Below, one piece after another: positions 15,169 to 22,937 of a stretch of DNA of 45,313 nucleotides. The stretch lies in assembly GCA_016208315.1 (NCBI GenBank), contig JACQYF010000039.1:1-45313 (forward strand), written 5' to 3'. This DNA is from Chloroflexota bacterium (GTDB taxonomy: Bacteria; Chloroflexota; Anaerolineae; UBA4142). The translations under genes were made by a program, and so were the position numbers. The stretch's first letter is position 1, and every line of letters begins with the position of its first letter. The notes below the pieces were generated by a model. The model ran no database searches, was not told the DNA's origin, and saw only the letters and a list, made by a program, of their open reading frames with translations.

Positions 15169-15194
15169 AAAGTATGGGAGCGGGGCGCAGGCAC

Positions 15195-15224
15195 TTTGCC
15201 TCTTTCTGCGCGTTGTGCTATAAT
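15195..15224 (+). promoter_or_regulatory. promoter for tRNA-Ser
   Basis: TTTGCC (15195-15200), an 18-base spacer and TGTGCTATAAT with TATAAT at 15219-15224, about 10 bases before the tRNA. Confidence 0.6.
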
Positions 15225-15234
15225 GACGCTCGCT

Positions 15235-15326
15235 GGAGAGGTCGCATAGCCCGGTCTAGTGCGCGCGACTCGAAATCGCGTGTGGGCGCAAGTCCACCGG
15301 GGGTTCAAATCCCTCCCTCTCCGCCA
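15235..15326 (+). tRNA. tRNA-Ser (anticodon CGA)
   Basis: Acceptor GGAGAGG pairs with CCTCTCC, followed by G and an encoded CCA. The anticodon stem/loop reads GCGCGA-CTCGAAA-TCGCGT with CGA in the loop. A long variable arm (GTGGGCGCAAGTCCAC) and GGTTCAAATCC T-loop identify a class II serine tRNA. Confidence 0.93.
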
Positions 15327-15330
15327 CATC

Positions 15331-15400
15331 TGGAAGTTAGAAGTTAGAAATTGGAAGTTGGACCGATGATCCAACCTCCAACCTCTAGTTTCCAATTTCC
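15331..15400. repeat. heptamer palindrome between two tRNA-Ser genes
   Basis: Left arm TGGAAGT, TAGAAGT, TAGAAAT, TGGAAGT, TGGACCG; spacer; right arm TCCAACC, TCCAACC, TCTAGTT, TCCAATT. The arms are complementary. The right-arm words are those of the ftsY insert. Confidence 0.9.
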
Positions 15401-15405
15401 AAAAT

Positions 15406-15491
15406 GGAGAGGTCGCATAGTTTGGCCTAGTGCGCACGCTTGGAAAGCGTGTAGGCGATGAGCCTCGCGGGTTCGAATCCCGCCCTCTCCG
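15406..15491 (+). tRNA. tRNA-Ser (anticodon GGA)
   Basis: Acceptor GGAGAGG/CCTCTCC with discriminator G; the CCA is not encoded. The anticodon loop TTGGAAA inside CACGC/GCGTG gives GGA. A long variable arm and GGTTCGAATCC T-loop are present. The first 11 bases match the upstream tRNA-Ser. Confidence 0.93.
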
Positions 15492-15499
15492 CTCGGAAC

Positions 15500-15572
15500 T
15501 GGAAGTTGGAGGTTAGAAATTGGAAATTGGACGGCGCATTTCCAACTTCTAACCTCTAACTTCTAATTTCCA
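15500..15572. repeat. heptamer palindrome after the second tRNA-Ser
   Basis: TGGAAGT, TGGAGGT, TAGAAAT, TGGAAAT, then a GC-rich spacer, then TCCAACT, TCTAACC, TCTAACT, TCTAATT. The two arms pair almost fully. It ends just before the SRP RNA promoter and could act as a terminator-like hairpin. Confidence 0.9.
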
Positions 15573-15575
15573 TCT

Positions 15576-15604
15576 TTGACTTTTTCCCCTTTCTCGACTA
15601 CACT
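15576..15604 (+). promoter_or_regulatory. promoter for the SRP RNA
   Basis: TTGACT (15576-15581), a 17-base spacer and TACACT (15599-15604); start expected near 15611. Confidence 0.7.
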
Positions 15605-15610
15605 ATCGTC

Positions 15611-15868
15611 GGTCGTGCTAGATGGGGAGCTAGCGGTGCCCTGACCCCGCCTTTCGGCGGGCAACCCGCAATCCGCTCTAGCGGGGTCCAACTCCCTTCT
15701 CGAGGCACGCGCGTTTCGGGACTGGACGGTCCAAGTGGCGATGAAGGTTGGGTCCGACGCGGCGGAAGCCGATAAAACCCGCTAGGGCCGGAAGGCAGCA
15801 ACGGTAAGTCGTCACTTCTGGGTGCCGTCGGGTTACCTGGCTGGAGCCGGCTGTTCCGTTCAAGCCGG
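15611..15868 (+). ncRNA. ffs: signal recognition particle RNA (long bacterial form)
   Basis: The conserved apical domain reads GCTAGGGCCGGAAGGCAGCA, the GGAA tetraloop and asymmetric loop that bind Ffh. Upstream, GTGCTAGATGGGGAGCTAGC, 'GGTGCCCTGA' and 'ACCCGCAATCCGCT' are the 5' (Alu-like) sequences of the long SRP RNA form found in Firmicutes, Thermus and Chloroflexota. Both ends are estimates: the start from the promoter, the end from where the sequence stops resembling the RNA. The RNA pairs functionally with FtsY encoded 6 kb away. Confidence 0.85.
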
Positions 15869-15889
15869 GGCGCACGTTTCGACAGAAGG

Positions 15890-17443
15890 GTGCACGACCA
15901 ATTCATCCTCGCAGGGCGCAACTCTTTGGCGACTGACGATTCAACATTCTCCAAGCTGCTGTACGACGACCGGCGACCCTTTCGCTCATCTTTCTTCCGA
16001 CGAGTGCGCGTCGACGCGCACGCCGTCCTGCTCGCGCTGACCTTGATCGGACTCTCCGCTATGGCGTGGGGCTATATCACGACCCTCAAACCCGTCGCCC
16101 TCGTCGTGAACCAATACAATCTTACGATCTTTTCGAACCAAACGACCGTCGCCGGCGTGCTCGACGACGCCGCGATTCCACTCATGCCCGAGGACGTGGT
16201 ATTCCCGGCCCTCAATGCGCCGCTCCCCGATAATCAACCGATCGCGATCCGCCGCGCCTATCCGATTCAAATTCAAGTGGACGGCGATACGATCACGCGC
16301 CGCACTCTGAGCAAAACCGTCGGCGAGGCGCTAAGCGAGGCCGGCATTACGATCAAACCGGGCGATCAAATTGTCGTGGATGGTGGCTTGGTCGGACCTC
16401 GAACGGCTCTGGTGCGCGCCGAATCCACCAACCCATTCGACATTCAACCCGTATTGCCGATTACGATCCGCCGCGCGGTTCCGCTCCAAGTGGACGATAA
16501 CGGAGCGCAAACCACTTTTTACACGACCGCGCCGACGCTCGGCGAAGCGTTGCGCCAAGCGGGACTGGTCGTTTACCTGGGCGATTACGTCAGCCCCGAC
16601 CTGGGCACACTCGTAACGCCGGGTTGGCAAGTCTACATTCGCCGCTCACGGCCGGCGACGATTGCGGTGGACGGCCGCACGATCCAAACGCGCACGCGCA
16701 ACGAGACGGTCGGTGGGCTGCTCGCGCAGGAGGGCATTCAGCTAGTCAATCTGGACTATTCGATCCCGGCTGCGGCCAAGCCGGTTAATGACGGCATGAC
16801 CGTCCAAGTCATGCGCGTCCGGGAAGACATCATCACCGAATCCGAACCCATTGCCTACGAAACGGTTTGGCAAGCCGATCCCACCATCGAGATAGACGAG
16901 CAGAAGACCGTCCAAGTCGGCGTGCAGGGCGTCAAGAAACGTCAGATTCGCACGCGCTATGAGAACGGCCGCGAAGTGCGCCGCGCGTTGGACCGCGAGT
17001 GGATTGACGCCGCGCCGATCACGCAATTGATCAACTATGGGACCAAAATCGTCAAGCGTGATTTGACTCTGCCGGATGGAACGGTGGTGAAATACTGGCG
17101 CAAGATCTCCGTCTTGGCTACGTCATACACAGCAGCCACTTCAGGCAAGGCGCGCACGAATCCACTCTATGGCATCACCAAATTGGGATGGCAGGCCGGC
17201 ACGGGCATCATCGCCGTAGACCCGCGCCTCATCAACCTGCGCTCGGTCCTGTATGTTCCCGGTTATGGTTTGGCGCAGGCCGGCGACACCGGCGGCAAGA
17301 TCAAAGGACGCCGGATTGACCTGGGCTATAACGAAGCCGACCTGGTCCTCTGGTACAAGTGGGTGGAGGTTTATCTGCTCGACCCGGTCCCGCCCGCCGA
17401 CCAAATTCCCTACGTCATTCCCGCTGCGCCGCGCGACCATTAG
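15890..17443 (+). CDS. YabE-like cell-wall protein: ubiquitin-like repeats, G5 and 3D domains
   Basis: 517 residues if it starts at GTG 15890; this start is weak because it abuts the SRP RNA and has no well-spaced ribosome site, so a start a little further in is possible. One membrane segment lies at about residues 45-65 (VLLALTLIGLSAMAWGYI). Three DUF348-type beta-grasp repeats follow, each with 'TVGEAL' or 'TLGEAL' cores. A G5 domain comes next (ESEPIAYETVWQADPTIE ... VKKRQIRTRYENG), then a C-terminal 3D domain (VLATSYTAATSGKARTNP ... GIIAVDP ... GDTGGKIKGRRIDL) with the three aspartates of the family. Such proteins resemble resuscitation-promoting factor/YabE and act on peptidoglycan outside the cell. 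Placement just before ksgA matches the yabE-ksgA neighbourhood of Bacillus, here without rnmV. Confidence 0.85.
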   Translation: MHDQFILAGRNSLATDDSTFSKLLYDDRRPFRSSFFRRVRVDAHAVLLALTLIGLSAMAWGYITTLKPVALVVNQYNLTIFSNQTTVAGVLDDAAIPLMPEDVVFPALNAPLPDNQPIAIRRAYPIQIQVDGDTITRRTLSKTVGEALSEAGITIKPGDQIVVDGGLVGPRTALVRAESTNPFDIQPVLPITIRRAVPLQVDDNGAQTTFYTTAPTLGEALRQAGLVVYLGDYVSPDLGTLVTPGWQVYIRRSRPATIAVDGRTIQTRTRNETVGGLLAQEGIQLVNLDYSIPAAAKPVNDGMTVQVMRVREDIITESEPIAYETVWQADPTIEIDEQKTVQVGVQGVKKRQIRTRYENGREVRRALDREWIDAAPITQLINYGTKIVKRDLTLPDGTVVKYWRKISVLATSYTAATSGKARTNPLYGITKLGWQAGTGIIAVDPRLINLRSVLYVPGYGLAQAGDTGGKIKGRRIDLGYNEADLVLWYKWVEVYLLDPVPPADQIPYVIPAAPRDH

Positions 17444-17464
17444 GAGTCTCACGACAGGATACCC

Positions 17465-18325
17465 ATGGGCGCAAAATCTTCTCTCGAACAGAGCGGGCTG
17501 CGCCCGCGCAAAAAATGGGGACAGAATTTCCTGACCGACCGCCGGATTCTGACCAGTATTGCCGATGCCGCCGATGTGAATGCGAGGGACACGGTTTTGG
17601 AAATTGGGCCCGGTTTGGGACACCTCACGCGCGTGCTGGCCACTCGTGCGGCGCACGTGGTCGCCGTCGAAGTGGACGCCGACCTCGCGGACAGACTACA
17701 GAATCAATTCCTGGGCGAGTTGAATATAATAATCTACCACGGCGATATTCTGCAACGCGAACCGGCGGAATGGATTTGGGCGGGGAACATCCCCGCCCCT
17801 CGTTTTAAGGTCGTCGCCAATCTGCCCTACTATATCACCTCGGCCATCCTCAGACACCTTCTGGAAGCCGATCGCAAACCCTCCGTCGTCGTCGTCATGG
17901 TTCAGCGCCAAGTGGCGCAGCGCATGATGGCCAAGCCGCCCGACATGAACCTGCTCGCCGTCAGTGTCCAATTTTACGCGCGCGTCCGCCTCGTTCGAAC
18001 GATCGCGCCCGGCGCATTCTACCCCAAGCCCAAAGTCGAATCCGCGGTGGTGCGGCTCGACGTATACGACACTCCGCCGCTGCACGTTGCCGATCCGTCC
18101 GATTTTTTCGAACTCGTGCGCGCGGGCTTTGGCGAGCGGCGCAAACAGCTCCGCAATGCGCTGGCGCGGGGTCTGGATCTCGAACCGCAGCAGGCGGCGA
18201 ATCTACTCGCGCGCGCCCAGATTGACGCTACGCGGCGCGCCGAAACGCTTTCGCTCGACGAATGGGGCGTGCTCTATCGGGCATGGGTGGGTAATCCTAT
18301 TGCCGCGCGACGCGAGCAGGTGTAA
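17465..18325 (+). CDS. ksgA: 16S rRNA (adenine-N6,N6)-dimethyltransferase
   Basis: 286 residues, ATG 17465 behind AGGA. Methylates A1518 and A1519 of 16S rRNA late in 30S assembly. LRPRKKWGQNFLTD is the family N-terminus; EIGPGLGHLT is the SAM-binding loop, and VVANLPYYITSAIL carries the catalytic NLPY. The C-terminal domain has FYPKPKVESAVVRL. Near residues 105-112 the sequence WAGNIPAPR is encoded by a perfect GGGCGGGG/CCCCGCCC palindrome with no counterpart in typical KsgA, just before the NLPY strand. Confidence 0.95.
   Translation: MGAKSSLEQSGLRPRKKWGQNFLTDRRILTSIADAADVNARDTVLEIGPGLGHLTRVLATRAAHVVAVEVDADLADRLQNQFLGELNIIIYHGDILQREPAEWIWAGNIPAPRFKVVANLPYYITSAILRHLLEADRKPSVVVVMVQRQVAQRMMAKPPDMNLLAVSVQFYARVRLVRTIAPGAFYPKPKVESAVVRLDVYDTPPLHVADPSDFFELVRAGFGERRKQLRNALARGLDLEPQQAANLLARAQIDATRRAETLSLDEWGVLYRAWVGNPIAARREQV
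17778..17798. repeat. GC-rich palindrome inside ksgA
   Basis: GGGCGGGG, loop AACAT, CCCCGCCC: an eight-base-pair perfect stem, translated in frame. Confidence 0.85.
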
Positions 18326-18328
18326 AAT
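18300..18328 (+). promoter_or_regulatory. promoter giving a leaderless response-regulator mRNA
   Basis: TTGCCG (18300-18305), a 17-base spacer and TAAAAT (18323-18328). The ATG at 18336 is at the expected transcription start, and no ribosome-binding site is seen. Confidence 0.55.
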
Positions 18329-18335
18329 CATTACG

Positions 18336-19274
18336 ATGGATTCAACCAGGCAACGGATCCTTGTGATTGACGACGACCCGCTGATGCGGCACATCGTCAA
18401 AATGGCGCTCGCCAAAGACAACTATGAGGTGGCCGAGGCGGATTCCGGCGCTAACGGACTAGAGCAGGCCAAAACCAATCGTCCCCATCTAATCCTGCTC
18501 GACATCATGATGCCCGATTTGGACGGCTACGAGGTCTGCCATCGCCTGCGCTCCAGCCCCACCACCGTCAATATTCCGATTATTATGCTCACGGCCCTGG
18601 GCGAGATCGGCGACAAAGTGCGCGGCATGCAAATGGGCGCCGACGATTACATTACCAAGCCCTTCGATCCCCGCGAGTTACGGTCGCGGGTGGAGGCCCA
18701 CCTGCGGCGAAGCATCCGCGATCTCAGCGCCAGCCCTCTGACGACTTTGCCCGGCAATCCCATAATCGAACAAGTCATGCGCGCGCGATTGGCGGCCCGC
18801 GAGCCGCTGGCGGTGCTGTACATTGATCTGACCAATTTCAAGTCCTACAACGACATTTACGGATGGCTGCAAGGCGACGAGGTCATCAAGCTGCTCAGCC
18901 ACCAAATCTTGAGCATCGTCCTGACTTTGGGCGGCAAGGATGATTTCATCGGCCACGTGGGCGGCGATGATTTTATCGTCATTTCCACGCCCGACCATGC
19001 CGAAGCGCTGGCGCAAGAAATCATCCGCGCGTTCGATGCCCAAATCCCGCAGTATTACAACGAGACCGATCGCGCGCGGGGCTATTTGGAGGTGTCGGAT
19101 CGGCAGGGGAATCACTTTCAGGCCCCGATCATCAGCGTGGCGATCGCCATCATCGCCAACGACCGGCGAGAATTGAAGCATCCCTCTCAAGTGGCCGACG
19201 CCGCGGCCGAGATCAAGCGCTATGTGAAATCCCTGCCGGGCAGCCAGTACGCGTTTGACCGGCGGCGCAAGTGA
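18336..19274 (+). CDS. response regulator with GGDEF-like output domain
   Basis: 312 residues from ATG 18336; an upstream extension in the same frame only overlaps ksgA. The receiver domain (residues 8-125) has VIDDDP acidic residues, the phospho-acceptor in LLDIMMPD, and LTA and K-P-F motifs (YITKPFDP). Residues about 150-312 resemble a GGDEF diguanylate cyclase: LYIDLTNFKSYNDIYG, then HVGGDDFIVI, where the active-site motif is GGDDF rather than GGDEF or GGEEF. Aspartate there may still bind metal, but synthesis of cyclic di-GMP is not certain. No histidine kinase gene is nearby. Confidence 0.85.
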   Translation: MDSTRQRILVIDDDPLMRHIVKMALAKDNYEVAEADSGANGLEQAKTNRPHLILLDIMMPDLDGYEVCHRLRSSPTTVNIPIIMLTALGEIGDKVRGMQMGADDYITKPFDPRELRSRVEAHLRRSIRDLSASPLTTLPGNPIIEQVMRARLAAREPLAVLYIDLTNFKSYNDIYGWLQGDEVIKLLSHQILSIVLTLGGKDDFIGHVGGDDFIVISTPDHAEALAQEIIRAFDAQIPQYYNETDRARGYLEVSDRQGNHFQAPIISVAIAIIANDRRELKHPSQVADAAAEIKRYVKSLPGSQYAFDRRRK

Positions 19275-19283
19275 GAGTATAAT
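19255..19283 (+). promoter_or_regulatory. promoter for the FmdB-like gene
   Basis: TTGACC (19255-19260), a 17-base spacer and TATAAT (19278-19283), overlapping the end of the response-regulator gene. Confidence 0.6.
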
Positions 19284-19321
19284 ATCGTCGGCGTGGGGGC
19301 GTCTCCCACGCCGATGATATT
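19281..19321. repeat. 17-base-pair hairpin overlapping the FmdB promoter
   Basis: AATATCGTCGGCGTGGG (19281-19297) pairs with CCCACGCCGATGATATT (19305-19321), one G-T wobble, loop GGCGTCT. It begins inside the -10 box and would form at the very 5' end of the mRNA. Confidence 0.8.
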
Positions 19322-19340
19322 GTACGCGAGGTTAATTCCG

Positions 19341-19685
19341 ATGCCCGTTTATGATTATGAATGCGAACACTGCGGCACGCACTTTGAGCGGCTTCAGTCG
19401 TTTACGGAGGAACCGGTTCGCCAGTGCCCCGAATGCTCCGGGTCAGTCCACAAAGTATTTCATCCGGCCGGGATCATCTTCAAAGGGTCCGGTTGGTACA
19501 TCACCGATAGCCGCAAGTCATCCTCCAGCACGGTGACGGCGGAGAAAAAGACGAACGGCGCCGAGTCGAAAGACGATCAGAAGACGGCTTCGACCGAAAC
19601 CAAAACGGCCGCGCCAGCTGAGTCAAAAACGGAAACCGCCAAAGCCGAGCCGGCCAAGGCCGAAGCACAAGTCAAAAGCAAATGA
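19341..19685 (+). CDS. FmdB-family zinc-ribbon protein
   Basis: 114 residues. MPVYDYECEHCGTHFERLQS followed by RQCPECSG is the FmdB/CxxC_CxxC_SSSS zinc ribbon, with four cysteines binding zinc. FHPAGIIFKGSGWYITD continues the family core to about residue 60. The last 50 residues are a low-complexity Lys/Ala/Glu/Thr tail, usual in this family. Its function is not established; the name comes from a formamidase operon. Confidence 0.85.
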   Translation: MPVYDYECEHCGTHFERLQSFTEEPVRQCPECSGSVHKVFHPAGIIFKGSGWYITDSRKSSSSTVTAEKKTNGAESKDDQKTASTETKTAAPAESKTETAKAEPAKAEAQVKSK

Positions 19686-19687
19686 AA

Positions 19688-19719
19688 ACTGGGGACATCG
19701 GCTCTGTGATGTCCCCAGT
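19688..19719 (+). terminator. hairpin terminator after the FmdB-like gene
   Basis: ACTGGGGACATC (19688-19699) pairs perfectly with GATGTCCCCAGT (19708-19719), followed by a weak T-rich CTCTT. It lies between convergent genes and may serve both. Confidence 0.65.
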
Positions 19720-19745
19720 CTCTTACCAGCCAAAAACAGCTTGCT

Positions 19746-20045
19746 TTACAACTGAAAATTGCCTGCCGCGGCGACGATCTTGTAGTTAAAGTTCGTCACA
19801 AATGTCATTAGTTTTTTCTGCAACGCCTGCCACTCGTCCCCTTCGAGAATATTGTCCAGAGTCGGGCGGTCCTCCGTCACGCCGCCCGTCAGAATCTGCG
19901 GCGCGTTCCCATAGACGGTATACCACGCTTCGGTGGGTTGAATCCCTAGCCGCACAAGTTTTGGCGCGAATTCTTGCACGACAAACTCAAAGTATTCTGA
20001 TTCTTTGCCGGGACGGATATCCCACGTCATCAGCAATTTGATCAT
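19746..20045 (-). CDS. dimeric alpha/beta-barrel protein, NIPSNAP-like
   Basis: 99 residues from ATG 20045, with GGGGAG upstream. [20 protein letters not shown] opens a ferredoxin-like fold of the dimeric alpha/beta-barrel superfamily. '[19 protein letters not shown]' and '[16 protein letters not shown]' fit the second half. It might be a small monooxygenase-like or NIPSNAP-like protein; no catalytic residues can be named. It has its own promoter. Confidence 0.6.
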   Translation of the reverse strand: MIKLLMTWDIRPGKESEYFEFVVQEFAPKLVRLGIQPTEAWYTVYGNAPQILTGGVTEDRPTLDNILEGDEWQALQKKLMTFVTNFNYKIVAAAGNFQL

Positions 20046-20072
20046 ACTTGACTCCCCATCGCAATTGGGCAA

Positions 20073-20101
20073 ATGATAGCAGAGATTTCCTATTTAGGCA
20101 A
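20073..20101 (-). promoter_or_regulatory. promoter for the alpha/beta-barrel gene
   Basis: On the minus strand TTGCCT (20101-20096), a 17-base spacer and TATCAT (20078-20073). Confidence 0.55.
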
Positions 20102-20113
20102 GCGGGGGCGAAT

Positions 20114-20593
20114 ATGCGCGCGGTGGTCCAGCGAGTTCGCGAAGCGTCAGTCAGCGTAGATGAAACGGTTATCGGCGAGATTGGGGCCGGGCTGGTGATC
20201 TTGCTCGGCGTCTCGCACGACGATAAGGAAAGCGACGCTCGATTTCTTGCTCAAAAGATTGCGACCTTGCGGATTTTTGAGAACGCGGACGGCAAGTTCG
20301 ATCTGTCCGCCCTCGACATAAAGGCCAGCGCACTGGTCGTTTCCCAGTTCACGCTCTACGCGGATACGCGCCGCGGCCGCCGCCCCGATTTCATTGACGC
20401 CGCGCGGCCCGAGGTCGCCGAGCCGCTGATCGAGCGCTTTGTCGCTTTGCTGCGCGAGCAAGGGCTAAACGTCGAGACCGGCCAATTCCGCGCCCGCATG
20501 TTGGTCAAGATTCTCAACGACGGCCCCGTCACCGTTATTGTAGACTCTCCTGCTTCCTTCACGGCGGCTGCTGCCACGACCCGATCACGTTGA
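20114..20593 (+). CDS. dtd: D-aminoacyl-tRNA deacylase
   Basis: 159 residues from ATG 20114, the family N-terminus [16 protein letters not shown]. Hydrolyses D-amino acids wrongly attached to tRNA. The two signature motifs are [12 protein letters not shown] (SQ-x-T) and [12 protein letters not shown] (NxGPVT with N-D-G here, also common). The C-terminus overlaps the convergent lipoprotein gene by 35 bases and extends about ten residues past the usual end. Confidence 0.93.
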   Translation: MRAVVQRVREASVSVDETVIGEIGAGLVILLGVSHDDKESDARFLAQKIATLRIFENADGKFDLSALDIKASALVVSQFTLYADTRRGRRPDFIDAARPEVAEPLIERFVALLREQGLNVETGQFRARMLVKILNDGPVTVIVDSPASFTAAAATTRSR

Positions 20594-21395
20594 TGCGCCG
20601 GGTATTGTCGTTCACGTTCTCCAGCCCCGCGCAAGCCAAATTGCCCCTTTGCGCGTCTTGTACGATAACGGTACATTGCTGCGCCCAGCGATAATCCTCT
20701 TTTTCCGAATTCCCCCCGGGTACAACCTGCGCATCAATGATCGCAATGCCTGCCGGTTTGGATTGGTAAATGCCTGGCCCGTTGAACGGCGCGACGCGCA
20801 CGTACACCAAGTATTCACAGTTGGCGCATTGAGCGTTAGGAATGGACGTGCCGATCACGACCTCACTGCCCGGCGACAGGTTCAGCCGTTCGCGCAACGG
20901 CAGATCAAGCGTCAGATTCACCGCGCCGGTGATCTCGATATGCATCGTCCCCACGGGCTGCCCGGTCATTACCGTCGAGTCGGTCCCGTGCGTGATATTC
21001 AGAAAGAACGCCGTGCTGCCTTTGACAAACAGCAGGTCGTAGATCGAACCTTTCGATACCGCGATGTCATAGACCCGGTACCCTGCAGCTTGCGCTTGCC
21101 GGACAAACAAATCCTTGAGCGAATCTACGTTCACATCGCGCGTAGTCCAGATGGCCTGATTCTTCGTACTGCTCGTCATCTCCGCGCCTGGCGGCATCGC
21201 AAGGTCGGCGGGCCACCATGCCGGTACGGCGGCTTTGCCCGCCGCGCGGATTGTAGGCGTAGGACGCGGCGAGACGGTGGTCGCGGGTTGAGTTAGCGGC
21301 GTCGGTGTGAGCGCGGCAGAAACGAGCGGCCCGCCGACGCAGCCAAGCGCAACCAGCGCCAACAGCGCGGAAACGATGAGTAATCGGTAATTCAT
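20559..21395 (-). CDS. lipoprotein of unknown function
   Basis: 278 residues from ATG 21395. Signal sequence [19 protein letters not shown] ends in the lipobox LVALGC. A Thr/Pro-rich linker (residues about 30-50) leads to a globular part with '[19 protein letters not shown]' and a Cys-x-x-Cys (QCANCEYLV). I do not recognise a named family. It is the last gene of the run starting at the HAD hydrolase, 10 bases after the PyrD-like stop. Its end overlaps dtd. Confidence 0.6.
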   Translation of the reverse strand: MNYRLLIVSALLALVALGCVGGPLVSAALTPTPLTQPATTVSPRPTPTIRAAGKAAVPAWWPADLAMPPGAEMTSSTKNQAIWTTRDVNVDSLKDLFVRQAQAAGYRVYDIAVSKGSIYDLLFVKGSTAFFLNITHGTDSTVMTGQPVGTMHIEITGAVNLTLDLPLRERLNLSPGSEVVIGTSIPNAQCANCEYLVYVRVAPFNGPGIYQSKPAGIAIIDAQVVPGGNSEKEDYRWAQQCTVIVQDAQRGNLACAGLENVNDNTRRINVIGSWQQPP

Positions 21396-21405
21396 GTTTG
21401 GGTCT

Positions 21406-22149
21406 TCAACCTGTCTCCACCTCCCCCGCAATCCGCGCCACCACTTGCGGGTCCACCCACATTGCGCTGTCAATCTCCACCGCCACCGCGCCCGCGGCGA
21501 GGAACTCGCGCACGTCATCTGCGGAATGCACGCCTCCGCACGCGACCAGCGGCGCGTCCAAACGCCGCGCCGCGACCTCCGCCACGGCTCGCATCACGAG
21601 CGGTTTGACCATCGGCGAATACAAGCGCCCGTACCACGGATGCCCGTCGCGCATCACCATGCCGCGCGGCGCGCGTCCGATCACCAGCGTGTTCGCGCCC
21701 GCGGCCAGACATTCGGCCGCGATTTCCACTGCCTGGTCGAGGTCGAGTTTGGCGAGAATCGGCAGTTCCGTTGCCGCGCGAGTGGCGCGGACCGCGTCGG
21801 CTGCCGCAATGGTGGGATTCAGGTGGAGTTCGACCGCGCCAACGCCGGGAACGCGTTCGAGCCGCGCGGCCATCGCGGGCCAATCGCGTGCTCCCTGCGC
21901 GGCGAGCGCGACGATGATTGGAACCGGACTGCTCGCCCAAACGCGCTCGTTATCGCGCAGCACGCGCGGCAGTCCCGGATTCGCCGCTCCAGTGCGCAGC
22001 ATCACACCGCCGGGAACCTCGATCACGCGCGGGTGGCGTCCCCCGCCACGCGGATGCATGGTGAGCGGCAGCGTGCCGAGGATCAGCGGACTCGCCAGCG
22101 CAAGACTGCGTTTCCAATTTGGCGCAAGCTCAATTGCGGTTGTCGTCAT
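21406..22149 (-). CDS. PyrD-like (dihydroorotate dehydrogenase family) protein
   Basis: 247 residues, ATG 22149 overlapping the PyrK-like stop (ATGA). The FMN TIM-barrel pattern is recognisable: LRTGAANPGLPRVL, PILAKLDLD, RLYSPMVKPLVMRAVAEVA, and VACGGVHSADDVREFLAAGA for FMN phosphate binding. It is shorter than class 1 enzymes (about 300). The usual catalytic segment (N-x-S-C-P-N) is replaced by ELHLNPTI, so the active-site cysteine is missing. It may use another substrate than dihydroorotate. The coupled PyrK-like gene supports a two-subunit enzyme. Confidence 0.65.
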   Translation of the reverse strand: MTTTAIELAPNWKRSLALASPLILGTLPLTMHPRGGGRHPRVIEVPGGVMLRTGAANPGLPRVLRDNERVWASSPVPIIVALAAQGARDWPAMAARLERVPGVGAVELHLNPTIAAADAVRATRAATELPILAKLDLDQAVEIAAECLAAGANTLVIGRAPRGMVMRDGHPWYGRLYSPMVKPLVMRAVAEVAARRLDAPLVACGGVHSADDVREFLAAGAVAVEIDSAMWVDPQVVARIAGEVETG

Positions 22150-22889
22150 CGTCGCGCCCTCGCCATGACGAATTCGGCCAGATCGAACGCGGGGCCGTCG
22201 GCGCACGCCAGCCGGACGCCGCGCGCGGTTTCGACCGCGCACGCGTAGCACGCGCCGGTGCCACACGGCATCGCGATGTCCATCAGCACGCGAGCAAATC
22301 CCGTCTCAAGCCGATATCGCGCCGCGCGCACGCTTTCCGCTAACGCGCGGTACAAATCGTCCGAGCCGCTCGCGACGATGGCATCCGCCCACGCCAGCAG
22401 TTCCGTATCCAGCACATCGCGCCCGCCGTGGTATTCGATTTCGGGCGATAGCAGATGCGCCGGAAACGCTTGCTCCGCGGAAACAGATTGCCCGGCAAGG
22501 ACCACCGCGCGACCCCGCTCAATTGCATGCTGTGCGATGGCGATCAGCGGCGCGGTCCGCGCGCCTTCGCCGACCAGCAAAATGTGCCGCGCGCGCGCGT
22601 CGAATTCGACCGCGCGGCCGAGCGGCGCGAGCACATCGAGCGTGTCGCCCACGCGCGTCCGCGTGACAAGTGGATCGCACGCAGGCAGCGTGAACGCGAC
22701 GCGCTCGCCGGTCGTCTGATAGAACCATGCCGTGCGGCGCAAATACGGATCGAACGTCGCGGGATCGCGCACGAGCGCGAATTGACCGGGGCGCATCTGC
22801 GGCGCGAGTTCGGGCGCGTCGAAGGTGAGGATTTGGGTCTCGTGCCAGAGTATTCGATTGTCGGCGACGCGGCAGAGGTGCTGTTTCAT
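22146..22889 (-). CDS. PyrK-like electron-transfer flavoprotein subunit
   Basis: 247 residues. A ferredoxin-reductase-type FAD domain (MRPGQFALVRDP) is followed by an NAD-binding domain (HILLVGEGARTAPLIAIAQH). The C-terminal MPCGTGACYACAVETARG and CADGPAF segments hold the four cysteines of the PyrK 2Fe-2S cluster. It would pass electrons between NAD and the FMN subunit encoded by the overlapping downstream gene. Other pyrimidine genes are not in the window. Confidence 0.8.
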   Translation of the reverse strand: MKQHLCRVADNRILWHETQILTFDAPELAPQMRPGQFALVRDPATFDPYLRRTAWFYQTTGERVAFTLPACDPLVTRTRVGDTLDVLAPLGRAVEFDARARHILLVGEGARTAPLIAIAQHAIERGRAVVLAGQSVSAEQAFPAHLLSPEIEYHGGRDVLDTELLAWADAIVASGSDDLYRALAESVRAARYRLETGFARVLMDIAMPCGTGACYACAVETARGVRLACADGPAFDLAEFVMARARR

Positions 22890-22909
22890 GTCTCAAGTCG
22901 CAGGGCCTG

Positions 22910-22928
22910 CCCTGAGCTTGTCGAAGGG
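22910..22928. repeat. short interspersed palindrome
   Basis: CCCTGAGCTTGTCGAAGGG, a word found interspersed in many bacterial genomes. It sits in the 48-base gap between the methyltransferase and PyrK-like genes. A variant is translated within dnaE at 7402. Confidence 0.7.
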
Positions 22929-22937
22929 TCGCAAGTT

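Noticed and set aside
15331..15572. Possible attachment site or integron-like element beside tRNA genes
   Set aside because: No integrase or direct repeat of the tRNA end is present; the sequence is fully explained as inverted heptamer arrays.
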